Notes: generated by a model not told the origin, from the sequence alone. A stretch of 64,000 bases of DNA from Formivibrio citricus (GCF_900115065.1 NZ_FOVE01000008.1:1-64000), one strand, 5' to 3'; counted from the first letter of the stretch, positions 10,291 to 21,186 are shown. Numbers and translations are program-made.

Positions 10291-10938
10291 TCAAGGATAC
10301 TTGATATTCATTCTCGGCAAATCGATTTTTGCCCACGGATTTTGCGCCCAGTGGCGCTGCTCGAACGCTTCGATTTCCGGCAGTTGGCGCAGGGAAGCCT
10401 GCACCATGTCGAGACCTTCCAGAATCATGCCCTTCTGGCGCGCGGTCAGATCGAAAGCGAATTCGCGACCGGATGCCGTGATCACGACTTGGCGCTCGAC
10501 GTCGATGGTGAGTTGATTATTGGCGGGGTCGGAGATTTCCGCAGTCAACTCTTCGATCTCTTCCGGTTTCAGGATCACGAGCAGCAGGCGGTTATTGCCG
10601 GCGTTGAAATAGAAGATTTCGCCATAGCTCGAAGAAATGATGGCATCAAACCCGAGTTGCTGAAGCCCCCACACGGCATGCTCGCGGCTGGAACCGCAGC
10701 CGAAGTTGGAGCCGGTCACCAGAATATTGGCCTGGGCATACGCCGGCTGGTTCAGCACGAAATCGGCAATCGGTTTGTCATCGGCGTCAAAACGCATGTC
10801 ATGCAGGGTGCCGTCGGCCAGCCCCGATTTGTCGATACCGAACAGGAAGCGCTTGGGCATGATCTGGTCGGTATCCAGATTATTGAGCGGCAGCGGCGCG
10901 GCAACGCCCTGGATCTTGGAAAAGTCGGTCATGTTCAA
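10291..10938 (-). CDS. leuD: LeuD-like hydro-lyase small subunit
   Basis: Small (swivel-domain) subunit of an isopropylmalate-isomerase-type hydro-lyase, 215 residues, with TDQIMPKRFL near the N terminus and the family signature GSNFGCGSSREHAVWGLQQL. It pairs with the large subunit encoded just upstream; the start ATG lies after AAGGAGTTTTGAAC and overlaps the leuC stop by 4 bases, which implies translational coupling. In most genomes this gene would belong to leucine synthesis, but no leuB or leuA is present here. Related pairs act as maleate or citramalate hydratases. The symbol reflects family, not proven substrate. Confidence 0.88.
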   Translation of the reverse strand: MNMTDFSKIQGVAAPLPLNNLDTDQIMPKRFLFGIDKSGLADGTLHDMRFDADDKPIADFVLNQPAYAQANILVTGSNFGCGSSREHAVWGLQQLGFDAIISSSYGEIFYFNAGNNRLLLVILKPEEIEELTAEISDPANNQLTIDVERQVVITASGREFAFDLTARQKGMILEGLDMVQASLRQLPEIEAFEQRHWAQNPWAKIDLPRMNIKYP

Positions 10939-12329
10939 AACTCCTTGCGCACATCAACAATACGGCCGGCAATCGCTGCGGCAGCGACCATGATCGGGCT
11001 CATCAGGTGGGTCAGCCCCCCGCGGCCCTGGCGGCCTTCAAAGTTGCGGTTGGTCGATGAGGCACAACGCTCGCCCGGTTCCAGATAATCGTCGTTCATG
11101 GCCAGACACATCGAGCATCCCGGCTGGCGCCACTCGAAACCGGCATCGATAAACTGCTGCGCCAGGCCTTCACGCTCGGCCTGTGCGCGGACCAGACCGG
11201 AACCCGGAATGATCATGGCGCGCACACCCGCGGCCACCTTGCGGCCCTTGATCACGCTGGCAGCCAGACGCAAATCTTCGATACGGGCATTGGTGCAGGA
11301 GCCGATGAAAGCGCGGTTGATTGGGGTTCCTTCCACCGGCATACCAGCCTTAAGGCCGATGTAGTCCAGTGCCTTGCAATCGTCGTCGTTGAGCTTGTCA
11401 TCGGTCGGGATGGTTTCGCTGATCGCGATGGCCTGATCCGGGCTGGTGCCCCAGGTCACATATGGCTCGATGTCTTCGGCATCGAAGGTGTATTCCAGAT
11501 CGAACTGTGCATCGTCGTCGGAACGCAGGGTTTTCCAGACTTCGACGGCCTTGTCCAGATCGGCAGGCGACATGTCGCGTACATGCTCGCGGACATACTT
11601 GAACGTTTCTTCATCCGGCGCCAGCAGCGCAGCGCGCGCGCCCGACTCGACCGCCATATTGCTGATGGTCAAACGCGCTTCCGTCGAAAGCGTGGCAAAC
11701 GTAGTGCCGGCAAACTCAATCGCGTAGCCACGCGCGCCTTGGGCGCCGATCCTGGCCACGATGTGCATGATGACGTCCTTGGACGAAACACCCGGCTTCA
11801 GGTCGCCATTGACGGTGATGCGCATGTCCTTGCAAACGCGGTAGATCAGGGTTTGGGTCGCCAGCACATGCTCGACTTCGGAGGTTCCGATCCCGAAGCC
11901 CAGCGCCCCCAGTGCACCATACGAGACGGTATGGCTATCGCCGCACAGGATCACCATGCCGGGACGAACACAGCCTATCTCCGGAACTACCACGTGTTCA
12001 ATGCCCTGAATCGGGTCGTTGATGTCGAACAGTCGAATGCCGTGCTTGCTGCAGTTGCGAACGAAGTTGGCGGCCTGCTTGGCCGGCGCTTCGATGCGGA
12101 TCGTGCGCTTGCCGATCGGATCGGGGTGGGTGGGGTTCACATGGTCGACTACGCCCATGTTCTGCTCCGGGCGGTGCGTCAGGATGCCTTTCTCGTCCAG
12201 CCCGCCAAAAGCCTGCGGGCTGGTGTATTCGTTCATGATGTGAAAATCGGCGTACAGCATCACGTGCTGGGCGTCGATACGCGCCACTGTGTGGGAATCC
12301 ACCAGTTTCTGGTACAGGGTTCTGGACAC
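10935..12329 (-). CDS. leuC: LeuC-like hydro-lyase large subunit (4Fe-4S)
   Basis: Large subunit of an aconitase-superfamily isomerase or hydratase, 464 residues. The cluster cysteines are in GSCTNARIEDLR and GCSMCLAMNDD, and the C-terminal SSTNRNFEGRQGRGG is conserved. The GTG at 12329 lies 6 bases after AAGGAG; an upstream TTG at 12350 has no site. The protein is clearly divergent from biosynthetic LeuC: the substrate-region motif is CGDSHTVSYGA, where E. coli LeuC has CGDSHTATHGA, and the N-terminal third differs more. This supports a catabolic paralogue, possibly a maleate hydratase. A LysR gene of the DmlR type, now frameshifted, is divergent from it. Confidence 0.88.
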   Translation of the reverse strand: MSRTLYQKLVDSHTVARIDAQHVMLYADFHIMNEYTSPQAFGGLDEKGILTHRPEQNMGVVDHVNPTHPDPIGKRTIRIEAPAKQAANFVRNCSKHGIRLFDINDPIQGIEHVVVPEIGCVRPGMVILCGDSHTVSYGALGALGFGIGTSEVEHVLATQTLIYRVCKDMRITVNGDLKPGVSSKDVIMHIVARIGAQGARGYAIEFAGTTFATLSTEARLTISNMAVESGARAALLAPDEETFKYVREHVRDMSPADLDKAVEVWKTLRSDDDAQFDLEYTFDAEDIEPYVTWGTSPDQAIAISETIPTDDKLNDDDCKALDYIGLKAGMPVEGTPINRAFIGSCTNARIEDLRLAASVIKGRKVAAGVRAMIIPGSGLVRAQAEREGLAQQFIDAGFEWRQPGCSMCLAMNDDYLEPGERCASSTNRNFEGRQGRGGLTHLMSPIMVAAAAIAGRIVDVRKEF

Positions 12330-12532
12330 TGTCTTCTCCTTGGATAACAAAGCATCTCTCCCGAAGTTGTTTTCGAGAGCTTCAGGTGAACAAGGTAATT
12401 CCTCGCATGGATCGACGATCTCACCAAAACGAAATCAACAGCACTTGTTCTGCCCTTCGTTGAGCATGTTAATCCGCGGACAAAAATATAAAATAACGAT
12501 AAAACTAATCCATATTTAAATATAATTTAACA

Positions 12533-13454
12533 ATGGACACGATCTCCGATCTGAAATTCTTTGTTGAGCTGGTCAAGCATGGCAGCCTGACCTCGCTAGC
12601 CCGCGAGCTGGGCATTACCCCGCCCGCGGTCAGCACCCGGCTGGCTCAAATGGAACGCCGTCTGGGAGTGCGCCTGTTGAATCGAACCACGCGCCGCATC
12701 AGCCTGACTCACGAAGGCGAACTCTACCTGCGAACCGGCAGTCGCCTGCTGGCGGAGCTGGATGAACTTGATCGGGAGGTGTCCAGCAGCCGAGCCACTC
12801 CCAAGGGGTTGCTGCGCGTCAACGCCAGTTTCGGTTTTGGACGACGCCACATTCACCCCGATTCTTTCAAAATTTCGTCAAAAGCATCCCGAGGTCGAGA
12901 TTCAACTGGAACTCACGGACAAACCCTTGAATCTAGCCGACTCAGCATTCGATGTCGGCATCCGCTTTGGAACGCCTCCCGATTCGCGCCTGATTGCGCG
13001 CAAAATCGCCTCCAACCGGCGCCTGCTCTGCGCTTCGCCGCTCTACCTCAAAACCGTCGAAGCACCGCAGGCCCCGCGCGATCTGCTCAAGCATCGCTGC
13101 ATCATCCTGCGCGAGAACGATACGGCCTATGGCAACTGGCATCTGAGCAAGGGTTCAAAACAGGAAACGGTGAAAGTGCATGGCGCAATGAGCAGCAATG
13201 ACGGCGAGGCCACGCTGCAATGGGGGTTGGACGGGCAGGGAATCCTGATGCGTTCCGAATGGGATGCCGGGCCTTATCTTGATTCAGGCCGGCTGGTGCA
13301 GATTCTTCCCGAATGGCATCTCCCACCGGGAGACATTTACGCGGTCTATCCGGAGCGCATGAACATCTCGGCCAAAGTGACCTCGTTCGTGGAATTTCTG
13401 GACAATCATTTCAAGGGGCTGCCGCCTTGGAGGTCCAAGCCGGGTGGTGCTTGA
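12533..13454 (+). pseudogene. LysR-family regulator, frameshifted
   Basis: A DmlR-type LysR gene split into two frames. From 12533 the helix-turn-helix (FFVELVKHGSLTSLARELGI) and linker read normally to GLLRVNASFGFGRRHI. The effector domain then continues one base later as TPILSKFRQKHPEVEIQLEL through to PPWRSKPGGA at 13454. Removing one C from the CCCC run at 12856-12859 restores a single frame of 306 residues, the standard LysR length. Apart from this the gene looks intact, so it is either a very recent pseudogene or a sequencing error. It is divergent from leuC and would be that operon's regulator. Confidence 0.85.
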
Positions 13455-13460
13455 AAACAT

Positions 13461-13485
13461 AAAAGGCCGGGAACCCCGGCCTTTT
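13461..13485. terminator. bidirectional terminator between LysR gene and cydX
   Basis: AAAAGGCCGGG and CCCGGCCTTTT form a perfect 11-base stem with a 3-base loop. With A-runs on one side and T-runs on the other it can stop transcription of both convergent units. Confidence 0.9.
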
Positions 13486-13490
13486 ATGCA

Positions 13491-13598
13491 TCATTCCGCT
13501 TCTTTCTTGCGGTCTTCCTGCGCCTCGTACCACATCGCATTCATGGCGGCGAGCAACAGGGCGGCGGTCAGGCCCAATACCCAGGCAAAGTACCACAT
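13491..13598 (-). CDS. cydX: cytochrome bd accessory subunit CydX
   Basis: A 35-residue single-helix membrane protein that stabilises cytochrome bd oxidase. It begins MWYFAWVLGLTAALLLA, keeps the conserved MWYE before the charged C-terminal tail, and has the length and position expected of CydX directly after cydB. The ATG at 13598 follows AAGGGGACGATC, 11 bases after the cydB stop. It ends just before a strong terminator, so it is the last gene of the cydABX operon. It is too short to be called by most gene finders. Confidence 0.92.
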   Translation of the reverse strand: MWYFAWVLGLTAALLLAAMNAMWYEAQEDRKKEAE

Positions 13599-13609
13599 GA
13601 TCGTCCCCT

Positions 13610-14746
13610 TCAGTACACAGACTTGCTGTTTTGTTCGATGAAATCGCCCGTCACCTTGCCGCGCATCACGCGGTAGGCCCAGCTCGTATAGAACACCACG
13701 AGCGGCAGGAAGAGCACCACGACCGCCAGCATGATCGCCAGCGTCATCTTGCTGGACGTGGCATCCCACACGGTCAGGCTGCTTTGCAGATGGCTCGACG
13801 AGGGCAGGATGAACGGGAACAGCGATACGCCCGCCGTGCCGATCACGCCGGCACAGGCGACACTGCTGGCAATGAACGCCACACCGCCCTTCTTCTTGAG
13901 CGCGGCCAGCCAACCGATGCCGATCGCGGCAAAGGCGACCACGGGCAACAGCACGGTAGCCGGATAACGGCTGTAGTTGGCGAGCCAGGCACCGGCTTCG
14001 CGCGCCACGGTCTTGGCCAGCGGATCAGCAGGCCCGTTGGGCAGCGCACCGCCGGTAATCGCATAACCCGGAATGCCGAACGCCAGCCAGAGCCCGGCCA
14101 ACGCAAAACCTGCGCCCAGCACCAGGTTGAACAGCAAAGCAGCACTGCGCGCCCGCACGGCCACTTCGCCGTCCGTGCGCAGCATCAGGTAATGCGCGCC
14201 CTGCGTAACAATCAATGCGAGGCTCACGATGCCGCACAGCAACGGGAACGGGGTCAGCAGGCCGAAGAAGCTGCCGCTGTAGGCCACGCGCAGCGTGTCG
14301 TCGAACTGGAACGGCACGCCGAGGAACAGGTTGCCGAAGGCCACACCGAAAATGATCGGAGGAACAGCTCCGCCCACGAACAGGCCCCAGTCCCAGAAAT
14401 TGCGCCAGCGCGGGTCTTCGACCTTGCTGCGGTAATCGAAGCCGACCGGACGAAAGAACAGCGCCCACAGCACGGCCATCATGGCGATGTAGAACCCGGA
14501 AAACGCCGTGGCATAAACGAACGGCCATGCGGCGAAGATCGCCCCGCCCGCGGTGATAAACCACACCTGGTTGCCGTCCCAGTGCGGGGCGATGGTGTTG
14601 ATCATGACCCGGCGTTCGGTATCGTTCTTGCCCACGAAAGGCAGGAGCGCGCCGACCCCCATGTCATGGCCGTCCATGATGGCGAAACCGATCAGGAGCG
14701 CGCCGACCAGCAGCCACCAGATGAATTTCAGCGTTGCGTAATCCAT
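13610..14746 (-). CDS. cydB: cytochrome bd ubiquinol oxidase subunit II
   Basis: Membrane subunit II of cytochrome bd quinol oxidase, 378 residues, with the expected series of hydrophobic helices. The N terminus LKFIWWLLVGALLIGFAIMD and the DMGVGALLPFVG and GNQVWFITAGGAIFAAWPF blocks are diagnostic. Together with CydA it reduces oxygen to water using quinol without pumping protons, and it works at low oxygen. It starts 2 bases after the cydA stop, so translation is likely coupled. The operon lacks cydDC, which must be elsewhere. Confidence 0.97.
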   Translation of the reverse strand: MDYATLKFIWWLLVGALLIGFAIMDGHDMGVGALLPFVGKNDTERRVMINTIAPHWDGNQVWFITAGGAIFAAWPFVYATAFSGFYIAMMAVLWALFFRPVGFDYRSKVEDPRWRNFWDWGLFVGGAVPPIIFGVAFGNLFLGVPFQFDDTLRVAYSGSFFGLLTPFPLLCGIVSLALIVTQGAHYLMLRTDGEVAVRARSAALLFNLVLGAGFALAGLWLAFGIPGYAITGGALPNGPADPLAKTVAREAGAWLANYSRYPATVLLPVVAFAAIGIGWLAALKKKGGVAFIASSVACAGVIGTAGVSLFPFILPSSSHLQSSLTVWDATSSKMTLAIMLAVVVLFLPLVVFYTSWAYRVMRGKVTGDFIEQNSKSVY

Positions 14747-14748
14747 GC

Positions 14749-16305
14749 TCAGGCTCCTTTCTGTTCAAGATGGTACTTGCCGGTGCCGAGCGAGCTCGGC
14801 CCGAGGCGCGTGTACTTGATCATCAGGTACATCTCGGCGACCAAGAGCCCGGTATAGAGCAGGACGAACCCCGCCAGCGAGAACACGATGCTGCCCACGG
14901 TCAGGGACGACGTGGAAAGGTACGTGGGCAGAACCCCGTAAATGGTCCACGGCTGACGGCCGTATTCCGCTACGAACCACCCCAGCTCACACGCGAGCCA
15001 AGGCGCGGGCAGGAACAGAATGGCGGCCTTGAGCAGCCACGGGTTCTGTTCGACGCGGTTGCGCGCCGTGGCATACAGCGCCACTACGAACAGCAGCAAC
15101 ATGCCCATACCCAGTCCCACCATCATGCGGAAAGCCCAGAACATCGAAGGCACGTGGGGGATGGTATCTTCCGCTGCCTTGTCCATGATCTCCGGCGTGG
15201 CCTGGCGTACATCGGCCACATATTTCTTGAGCAGCAGGCCAAAGCCGAGGTCCGCCTTGAAGCGGTCGAACACGGATTTGACAACATCATCCTTCGGATT
15301 GGCGCGCAAGGCCTCCAGCGCAATCACCGCCTTCTGCCCACGTTCGATGCGTGCCCGATTGATCGAGATAATCTCTTCGATGCCCGGAATCTCCTTGGTC
15401 ACGGAACGGGTGCCGATCAGGCCCATGACGTACGGAATTTTCAGCTCGTAATGATTGGTGCGCGCGGTCTGGTCCGGAATGGCAAAGAGCGTGAGCCCCG
15501 CCGGTGCCGGTTCGGTTTCCCACATCGCTTCCATTGCAGCGAGCTTGGAATGCTGCGATTCGGTCACGGTATAGCCGGATTCATCGCCCAGCACGATCAC
15601 GGACAGCGCCGAAGCAAAGCCAAACGCGGCAGCGATGCGGAAGGAACGCAGCGCGAATGCCTTGTCGCGCCCCTTGAGCAGGTACCAGGCCGAAATCGCC
15701 AGTACGAATACCGCACCGGTCACGTAGCCGGCCGACAGGGTGTGCACGAATTTGGCCTGTGCGGTCGGGTTGAACAGGATCGCCCAGAAATTGGTCATTT
15801 CCATGCGCATGGTCTGGTAGTTGAAGGCCGCCCCGACCGGGTCCTGCATCCAGCCGTTGGCGATCAGGATCAAGAGTGCAGACAAGTTCGAACCCAGCGC
15901 CATGAGGAAGGTTGCCAGCAGGTGTCCCCATTTCGACAGACGCTGCCAGCCGAAGAAGAACAGGCCAACGAAGGTCGATTCCAGGAAGAACGCCAAAAGG
16001 CCCTCGATCGCCAGCGGCGCGCCGAAGATGTCACCCACGTAATGCGAGTAGTACGACCAGTTGGTACCGAACTGGAATTCCATGGTCAGGCCGGTGGTCA
16101 CCCCCAGCGCGAAATTGATGCCGAACAGCTTGCCCCAGAACTTCACCATGTCGCGGTAAATTTCCTTGCCCGTCATCACATAGACCATCTCCATGATGAA
16201 CAGGATCCAGCACAGGCCGAGCGTAAGCGGCACAAACAGAAAATGGTACATGGCCGTGACGGCAAACTGCCATCGCGACAAGTCCACCAGCGTTTCACTG
16301 ATCAT
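14749..16305 (-). CDS. cydA: cytochrome bd ubiquinol oxidase subunit I
   Basis: Haem-bearing subunit I, 518 residues, close to the E. coli length, so it has the long Q-loop type. Haem ligands are visible: His21 in [14 protein letters not shown], the His of [14 protein letters not shown] and the Met pair of [11 protein letters not shown]. The quinol-region signature [14 protein letters not shown] is present. The start at 16305 follows GGAGGTCCC; the frame runs 21 codons further upstream without support. It is the first gene of cydABX. Expression is probably under oxygen control, given an FNR-like sequence far upstream at 16558. Confidence 0.97.
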   Translation of the reverse strand: MISETLVDLSRWQFAVTAMYHFLFVPLTLGLCWILFIMEMVYVMTGKEIYRDMVKFWGKLFGINFALGVTTGLTMEFQFGTNWSYYSHYVGDIFGAPLAIEGLLAFFLESTFVGLFFFGWQRLSKWGHLLATFLMALGSNLSALLILIANGWMQDPVGAAFNYQTMRMEMTNFWAILFNPTAQAKFVHTLSAGYVTGAVFVLAISAWYLLKGRDKAFALRSFRIAAAFGFASALSVIVLGDESGYTVTESQHSKLAAMEAMWETEPAPAGLTLFAIPDQTARTNHYELKIPYVMGLIGTRSVTKEIPGIEEIISINRARIERGQKAVIALEALRANPKDDVVKSVFDRFKADLGFGLLLKKYVADVRQATPEIMDKAAEDTIPHVPSMFWAFRMMVGLGMGMLLLFVVALYATARNRVEQNPWLLKAAILFLPAPWLACELGWFVAEYGRQPWTIYGVLPTYLSTSSLTVGSIVFSLAGFVLLYTGLLVAEMYLMIKYTRLGPSSLGTGKYHLEQKGA

Positions 16306-16557
16306 GGGACCTCCGATTTTCAGGTAAATACAAAATTCATTGCTGGCGGTCGGATCGAACATAGCCAACGCATGTTCTCAACCACCCTCACAAGTCATTG
16401 AAGGAGACACAGGGTCAAACCGCAACCAGCCAAGCCTCCACGGCAAGCATTTCTCTCCAAATAATCATGAGAACGCTTATCGTTGCAATCATTGCGCCAT
16501 TTTAGGAAATAAAGACCATCATGTGCAGGTGTTTTTGGGGAGAAGCACCGGTAATTG

Positions 16558-16571
16558 TTGCGCTCAATCAA
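16558..16571. promoter_or_regulatory. FNR-like site upstream of cydA
   Basis: TTGCG-CTCA-ATCAA matches 8 of 10 defined bases of the FNR/ANR consensus, with one perfect half-site. It is about 250 bases before the cydA start, within the 318-base gap (16306-16623) between cydA and the end of the sensor kinase gene. Nothing else was recognised in that gap. The distance makes a direct role uncertain. Confidence 0.25.
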
Positions 16572-16623
16572 GAATGATACGCGATAAAGAAACCCGAACA
16601 CCTCGGTTAATGGGCTTGGTGAG

Positions 16624-19600
16624 CTACCCGTTCAGTTCGCGATGCTCGCTGCGGGCCTGAGTGATCTCACCCCTGGCCTTGTCAAAGTTGAAGTCCTCGA
16701 CACTCTGGAGCAGATCATCCCCCAAGCGGCCAAACGCGCTGCGAATCTCGGCGGCATGGCTCTGACAAAGATCGAAGCATTGGGTATCCCCGATGCGCAG
16801 CAGCCCATCCAGCCTTGTCAGCATGGCATTGAGTTCCAGCCAGTTTGGCGGTTGATCGGTGCTTGCCGTCACCTCAGGAACAGCGGGCAGCGTTTCAGTG
16901 ATTTTTGCGATCAGCGTATTGAGTTGCGCGTCCAGTTTTTCAATCAAAGGCGCCAAGGTTTCCTGTGCGCCCCCGGCCTTGATGGCGGCCTCAAGCGCAC
17001 TCGCCCCATCCTTGACTTCCGTGCCGCCCAAGTTGGCCGCGACACCTTTTAGCGAATGGGCAATGATCAGCGCCGATTCCCGGTCTCCGGCGGCCAGTTT
17101 CTGGCGCAGTTGCGCCATATCGCCCGGATGCAGGGAAACAAACTTCCGCAGCAGGCGCACATAATTTTCTGCCTTGCCACCGGCTACATTCAGGCCCAGC
17201 TTGGTATCCAGGCCGGGAATGTCAGCCAGCCGCGCCATGAGCGCGTCGTTGCTGGCATTGTCGGCTACCGGCTCAAGCGGCGAGCTGGACGGCGTGGTAC
17301 TCCGGGCCGTCTTGGGTAGCCATTTGAGCAAACTGCGATAGAGCACATCGGGATTGACGGGCTTGGGCACAAAGTCGTTCATGCCTGCTTCAAAACAGAG
17401 GCGGCGATCCTCGTCGAACGCATTGGCGGTCATCGCCAGGATTGGCTTTTTCTGCCAGTCGGGCAGATTGCGAATGATGCGTGTCGCCTCCAGGCCATCC
17501 ATTTCCGGCATCTGGATATCCATCAGGATCAGGTCGTAATCCTTGCTGCTTGCCATCTCGACGGCCTGCCGTCCGTTACCGGCGACATCGACCGATAGCC
17601 CGGCCGCCTGCAGCAGGTCGGTCGCGACTTCCTGGTTGATCGGATTGTCTTCAACCAGCAACAGCCGGGCATCGGCATACCAGCGCCGCAATTCGAGCTC
17701 GGCGTTATCGCCACCTTGATACTCTCGAGGTACCGCCATCATGCGCCCCCTGCCCCGCAATACCCGAACAGAGAACCAGAAGATGCTGCCCTTGCCCAAC
17801 TCGCTTTCGACCCCCACCGCCCCGCCCATCAACTCAACCAGGCGCCGGGTAATCGTCAAGCCAAGACCGGTACCGCCATATTTGCGTGTGGTCGACACAT
17901 CTGCCTGTTCAAAGGCATCGAACAAACGCGGCAATTTCTCTGCGGCAATCCCGATTCCCGTGTCCTGAACCTCGAAGCGGAGGGTGAGCTCGTCGTCTTT
18001 TTCATCGATCAGCCTGGCGCGCAAGACAATCACGCCTTGCTCGGTAAACTTCACCGCATTGCCGGCAAAATTCAGCAGGGCCTGGCGCAGCCGGGTGGGG
18101 TCGCCATGCAGCCAGGCCGGCACACCGTCACCGTCCACTTCAAGCGATAGTCCCTTGTTGCGCACCGAATCACCGATCAGCGAAGCCACATGATCGAGAA
18201 CATCGGCCAGCGTGAAGTCGGTATCCTCAAGCAGCAGCCGTCCGGCTTCGATCTTCGACAGATCAAGGATGTCGTTGATCACCGACAACAGGTGTTTCGA
18301 GGCGGCGCCGATCTTGCTTAGACGCTCGCGCTGCGTGGGGTCTGTTGTGTCGCGCTGCAGCAGATGGGTGAGGCCGAGGATGGCATTCATCGGCGTACGG
18401 ATTTCGTGGCTCATATTCGCCAGGAAAGCGCTCTTTGCCAGATTGGCTGCCTCGGCCTGCTGCTTGGCCAGGCTAAGCTCTTCGGTCCGTGACTTGACCA
18501 GGTCTTCGAGGTGCTGGCGATGGCGATCAAGCTCGGACGCCAGGCGTTTTTTCTCGGTGATGTCTTCCTGGACCGAAACGTAGTGGCTGATCTGTCCATC
18601 CGGCTGACGGATCGGTGCAACGATCGCAAACTCGACATAGTCGCTGCCATCCTTGCGCCGGTTCTGGAATTCCCCTTTCCAGACCAAGCCCTGCGACAAG
18701 GCCTGCCACAGCCGCTGGTAACTGGCGGCGGGGGTCTTCCCGGAATGCAGGATGCACGGCGTCTGGCCGACCACTTCAGCGCCACTGTAGCCGGTCGTTC
18801 GTTCGAAGGCTTCATTGACGTATTCGATTTCGCCCTTCAGGTTGGTGATGATGACGCTTTCCGGGCTTTGCTCGACGGCCTTCGAGAGCTTGCGCAACTG
18901 CTCCTCGGCATTTTTTCGCTCGGTGATGTCATGCACGATCGAGAAAAGGAACGTCCTCCCGCCAATCGCAATCGGCCCGCTGAAAGCCTCGACATCACGA
19001 ATCGAGCCATCGGCCCGCCGATGCCGGAAGAAAAAGTGGTTGCTCCGGGACTGCCGCGCCCTTTCCATCTCCTGCCTGAGTTCGTCGTTCGTCAGGGTAT
19101 TGATCTGTGAAATGTGCATGCCGAGAAGCTCGGCGCGTGTCCAGCCGTAATAGCGCGCAGCCGCCGGATTGGCATCCACGATGGCGCCATCTTCCGGATT
19201 GATGATCAGCATGACCGAATAACTGTTGTCGAAAATGCTGTGATAGCGCGCTTCGCTTTGTTCAAGCTCGGCACTCTTGCGCCGGATCTCGGCGGTCTGG
19301 GCCTCGACCTTGCGCTGGATGGCGGCAGTCCGGCCCGTCATACCCAGCATCAGCACCTGAAGCAGCGTGGCAAAAAACAGCCCGACCACCCCCACCAACC
19401 AGGATGTCCAGTGGCGCTGCTGCTGGAAATAGGTCTCCGTCGGCACCAGGGATATTTCCCATGTCCGGTCGCCGATGGTGATTGGCGTCCTCCATGTTCG
19501 GGCATCGAGCGCTTTACCTTCATTGCCGTTCGACTGATGAAGCAGATTTTTGCCAGGCTCGGCCGCGGGGTCACAGAGTTGAAGCCGAAGTCCGGCCGGC

Positions 19601-20919
19601 AGCTGACCGTGCGTAGCAATACGGACCATCTCGTCGACCCGGATGACGACGACCGCGAAACCGGCCAGCGTTTCCTTGCTGCCTCGCGCCGAGCCATTGC
19701 CCCCTCTGGCATGAACCGGCGACAGCATCAATACGCCCGCCCCCTGCTTCTGCTCCTGAACCAGCCGGATCGGCGCCGTCACGGCCATCTCCCCGGAGGC
19801 GATAGCCCGCTGGATGGCGTCATGACGGATCGGCTCCGAATTGATGTCGAAGCCCAGCGCCGGCAAATTGGCAGGCATGGGGCCGATAAACCCCACGGGA
19901 ACGTACTCATCCTTTGCAATGGCGGGAGCCAGCCGGTTCTGGTTATCGCGCTCAATGATCCGGTAGCCTGGCATGGCTGTTTTGCCAGCCATATCCCTTT
20001 CAAACGCCTCCCGTTGCTGGCGGCGCACATAGGGGTTGTAGCTCAAGGCAAAGATGTCCGGCTCGTCGCGCAGGGTGGTTTCGATCAGATAGGAGAACTG
20101 GCTGAACCGGATTTCCGGCGTCACTTCGATGAAACGCCGCAGCGAGAGCAATACCTCACGATGTGCGACCAGGCGCTGGCTGATGTCCTTGGCCAGCGCC
20201 TCGCCATCCGCCTGCAGTTGCTGATTCTGCGCTTCCTGCTCCCAACGCGCGGCGCCGAGCAGGGCGCCCCCAACCAGCCCCAGGACCAGCAGCATGGGAA
20301 CGATCAGTCGGCGACGCCTTTCGGCCCAAAGGTCGCCCCCGGCGATCAACAGGCAGAGCGCAATCGGCGTACCGATCAGCACGCCCAGTGCATCGCCGAC
20401 ATACCATGTCCACCAGGTAAAAAAGTAGGCCGAACTATCCAGCCCGCCCAGTGCAGACAGGCAGAAAGTCCCCACCGAAGGAGAGATCAGGCAAGCAAGT
20501 GGCCCGCCCAGCGCGAGAAAACCGAAAATGCTCTGCTCGTTTTCCAGTGTTCGCCATTGATCGCCCTGAAAACGGCCGATCAGTACCCGGCCTCCCCACG
20601 CCTGCAAGGTCGCGCCACTAGCCATACCCAGTGTGGAGAGAAACATTCCCCAGCCCAGACTGCTGTCCAGCCAGGCACCCACAACCTGAATCGTCAGGGC
20701 GCCGAGCCAGATACCCGGCAAGGCGATATTGCCCCAAACCAGCACGGCCGCCAGCGCCAAGCCCGCCGCCGGAAATACGGGGCTGGCATGCCCCGAGGGC
20801 ACAGCGAGCATCAAGCCCAACGCGCCCAGCACGGCATAGGCCAAAGCCAGGGCCGAAATTTGCGCCCAAGCACTGCGATTGCGTGGCACCACCTCCACGG
20901 CCATCTCCCTGAAAACCAC
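16624..20919 (-). CDS. hybrid sensor histidine kinase (MASE1-CHASE-PAS-PAS-HisKA-REC-HPt)
   Basis: Very large phosphorelay kinase of up to 1431 residues. In order: a multi-helix MASE1-type membrane module (about 16-220), a periplasmic CHASE domain (about 245-490), a membrane helix (about 505-527), PAS/PAC domains (about 555-665 and 675-790), HisKA with the phospho-His in [16 protein letters not shown] (about 838), an HATPase with GTGLGLTI, a receiver with Asp in LILMDIQMP (about 1134) and an HPt domain with His in [15 protein letters not shown] (about 1288). GTG at 20919, ATG at 20904 and GTG at 20898 are possible starts; AGGGAG best fits 20898. No separate response regulator is adjacent, so the output partner is unknown. 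Confidence 0.93.
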   Translation of the reverse strand: MVFREMAVEVVPRNRSAWAQISALALAYAVLGALGLMLAVPSGHASPVFPAAGLALAAVLVWGNIALPGIWLGALTIQVVGAWLDSSLGWGMFLSTLGMASGATLQAWGGRVLIGRFQGDQWRTLENEQSIFGFLALGGPLACLISPSVGTFCLSALGGLDSSAYFFTWWTWYVGDALGVLIGTPIALCLLIAGGDLWAERRRRLIVPMLLVLGLVGGALLGAARWEQEAQNQQLQADGEALAKDISQRLVAHREVLLSLRRFIEVTPEIRFSQFSYLIETTLRDEPDIFALSYNPYVRRQQREAFERDMAGKTAMPGYRIIERDNQNRLAPAIAKDEYVPVGFIGPMPANLPALGFDINSEPIRHDAIQRAIASGEMAVTAPIRLVQEQKQGAGVLMLSPVHARGGNGSARGSKETLAGFAVVVIRVDEMVRIATHGQLPAGLRLQLCDPAAEPGKNLLHQSNGNEGKALDARTWRTPITIGDRTWEISLVPTETYFQQQRHWTSWLVGVVGLFFATLLQVLMLGMTGRTAAIQRKVEAQTAEIRRKSAELEQSEARYHSIFDNSYSVMLIINPEDGAIVDANPAAARYYGWTRAELLGMHISQINTLTNDELRQEMERARQSRSNHFFFRHRRADGSIRDVEAFSGPIAIGGRTFLFSIVHDITERKNAEEQLRKLSKAVEQSPESVIITNLKGEIEYVNEAFERTTGYSGAEVVGQTPCILHSGKTPAASYQRLWQALSQGLVWKGEFQNRRKDGSDYVEFAIVAPIRQPDGQISHYVSVQEDITEKKRLASELDRHRQHLEDLVKSRTEELSLAKQQAEAANLAKSAFLANMSHEIRTPMNAILGLTHLLQRDTTDPTQRERLSKIGAASKHLLSVINDILDLSKIEAGRLLLEDTDFTLADVLDHVASLIGDSVRNKGLSLEVDGDGVPAWLHGDPTRLRQALLNFAGNAVKFTEQGVIVLRARLIDEKDDELTLRFEVQDTGIGIAAEKLPRLFDAFEQADVSTTRKYGGTGLGLTITRRLVELMGGAVGVESELGKGSIFWFSVRVLRGRGRMMAVPREYQGGDNAELELRRWYADARLLLVEDNPINQEVATDLLQAAGLSVDVAGNGRQAVEMASSKDYDLILMDIQMPEMDGLEATRIIRNLPDWQKKPILAMTANAFDEDRRLCFEAGMNDFVPKPVNPDVLYRSLLKWLPKTARSTTPSSSPLEPVADNASNDALMARLADIPGLDTKLGLNVAGGKAENYVRLLRKFVSLHPGDMAQLRQKLAAGDRESALIIAHSLKGVAANLGGTEVKDGASALEAAIKAGGAQETLAPLIEKLDAQLNTLIAKITETLPAVPEVTASTDQPPNWLELNAMLTRLDGLLRIGDTQCFDLCQSHAAEIRSAFGRLGDDLLQSVEDFNFDKARGEITQARSEHRELNG

Positions 20920-21133
20920 GGCATCCAGAATCCGAGTGGTTAAGAGCCAAACGAATCCTGAACAAACACACCGTCTTGTAGTTATTTATAGAACTACAGA
21001 GGCATGGGGAGCACAGAGAAACAACACGTCGCTACGGGGAAGCGACGCAGGCATCACCCAACGCATGAAACACAAACGTCGCAAAACGCTTCGCTTTTCC
21101 GATCCGCTCGCGAAAAGCAGGCGCCAAACAAAA

Positions 21134-21161
21134 CCGGGGCGTTTCAACAGAAACGCCCCGG
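21134..21161. terminator. terminator downstream of the DUF4337 gene
   Basis: CCGGGGCGTTTC and GAAACGCCCCGG form a perfect 12-base stem with a 4-base loop, 26 bases after the minus-strand stop codon at 21187. The rest of the 20920-21133 gap shows nothing recognisable. Confidence 0.75.
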
Positions 21162-21186
21162 CTCCAGTACAAGCGAAATCCCGGAA

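Noticed and set aside
10291-12329. Simple leucine biosynthesis operon
   Set aside because: leuA and leuB are absent, the LeuC motif is divergent and the neighbours are catabolic, so the plain leucine reading is not preferred, though not excluded.
12762-13454. Separate gene for the LysR effector half
   Set aside because: Its first 25 codons are a wrong-frame reading of the LysR linker; the two halves make one frameshifted gene.
14734-16401. Long plus-strand open frame of 555 codons opposite cydA
   Set aside because: It is the antisense shadow of cydA, caused by high GC at third positions; no family motif and Arg/His/Gln-rich composition. The same applies to 13631-14857, 19114-20943, 21654-23642 and 58232-59638.
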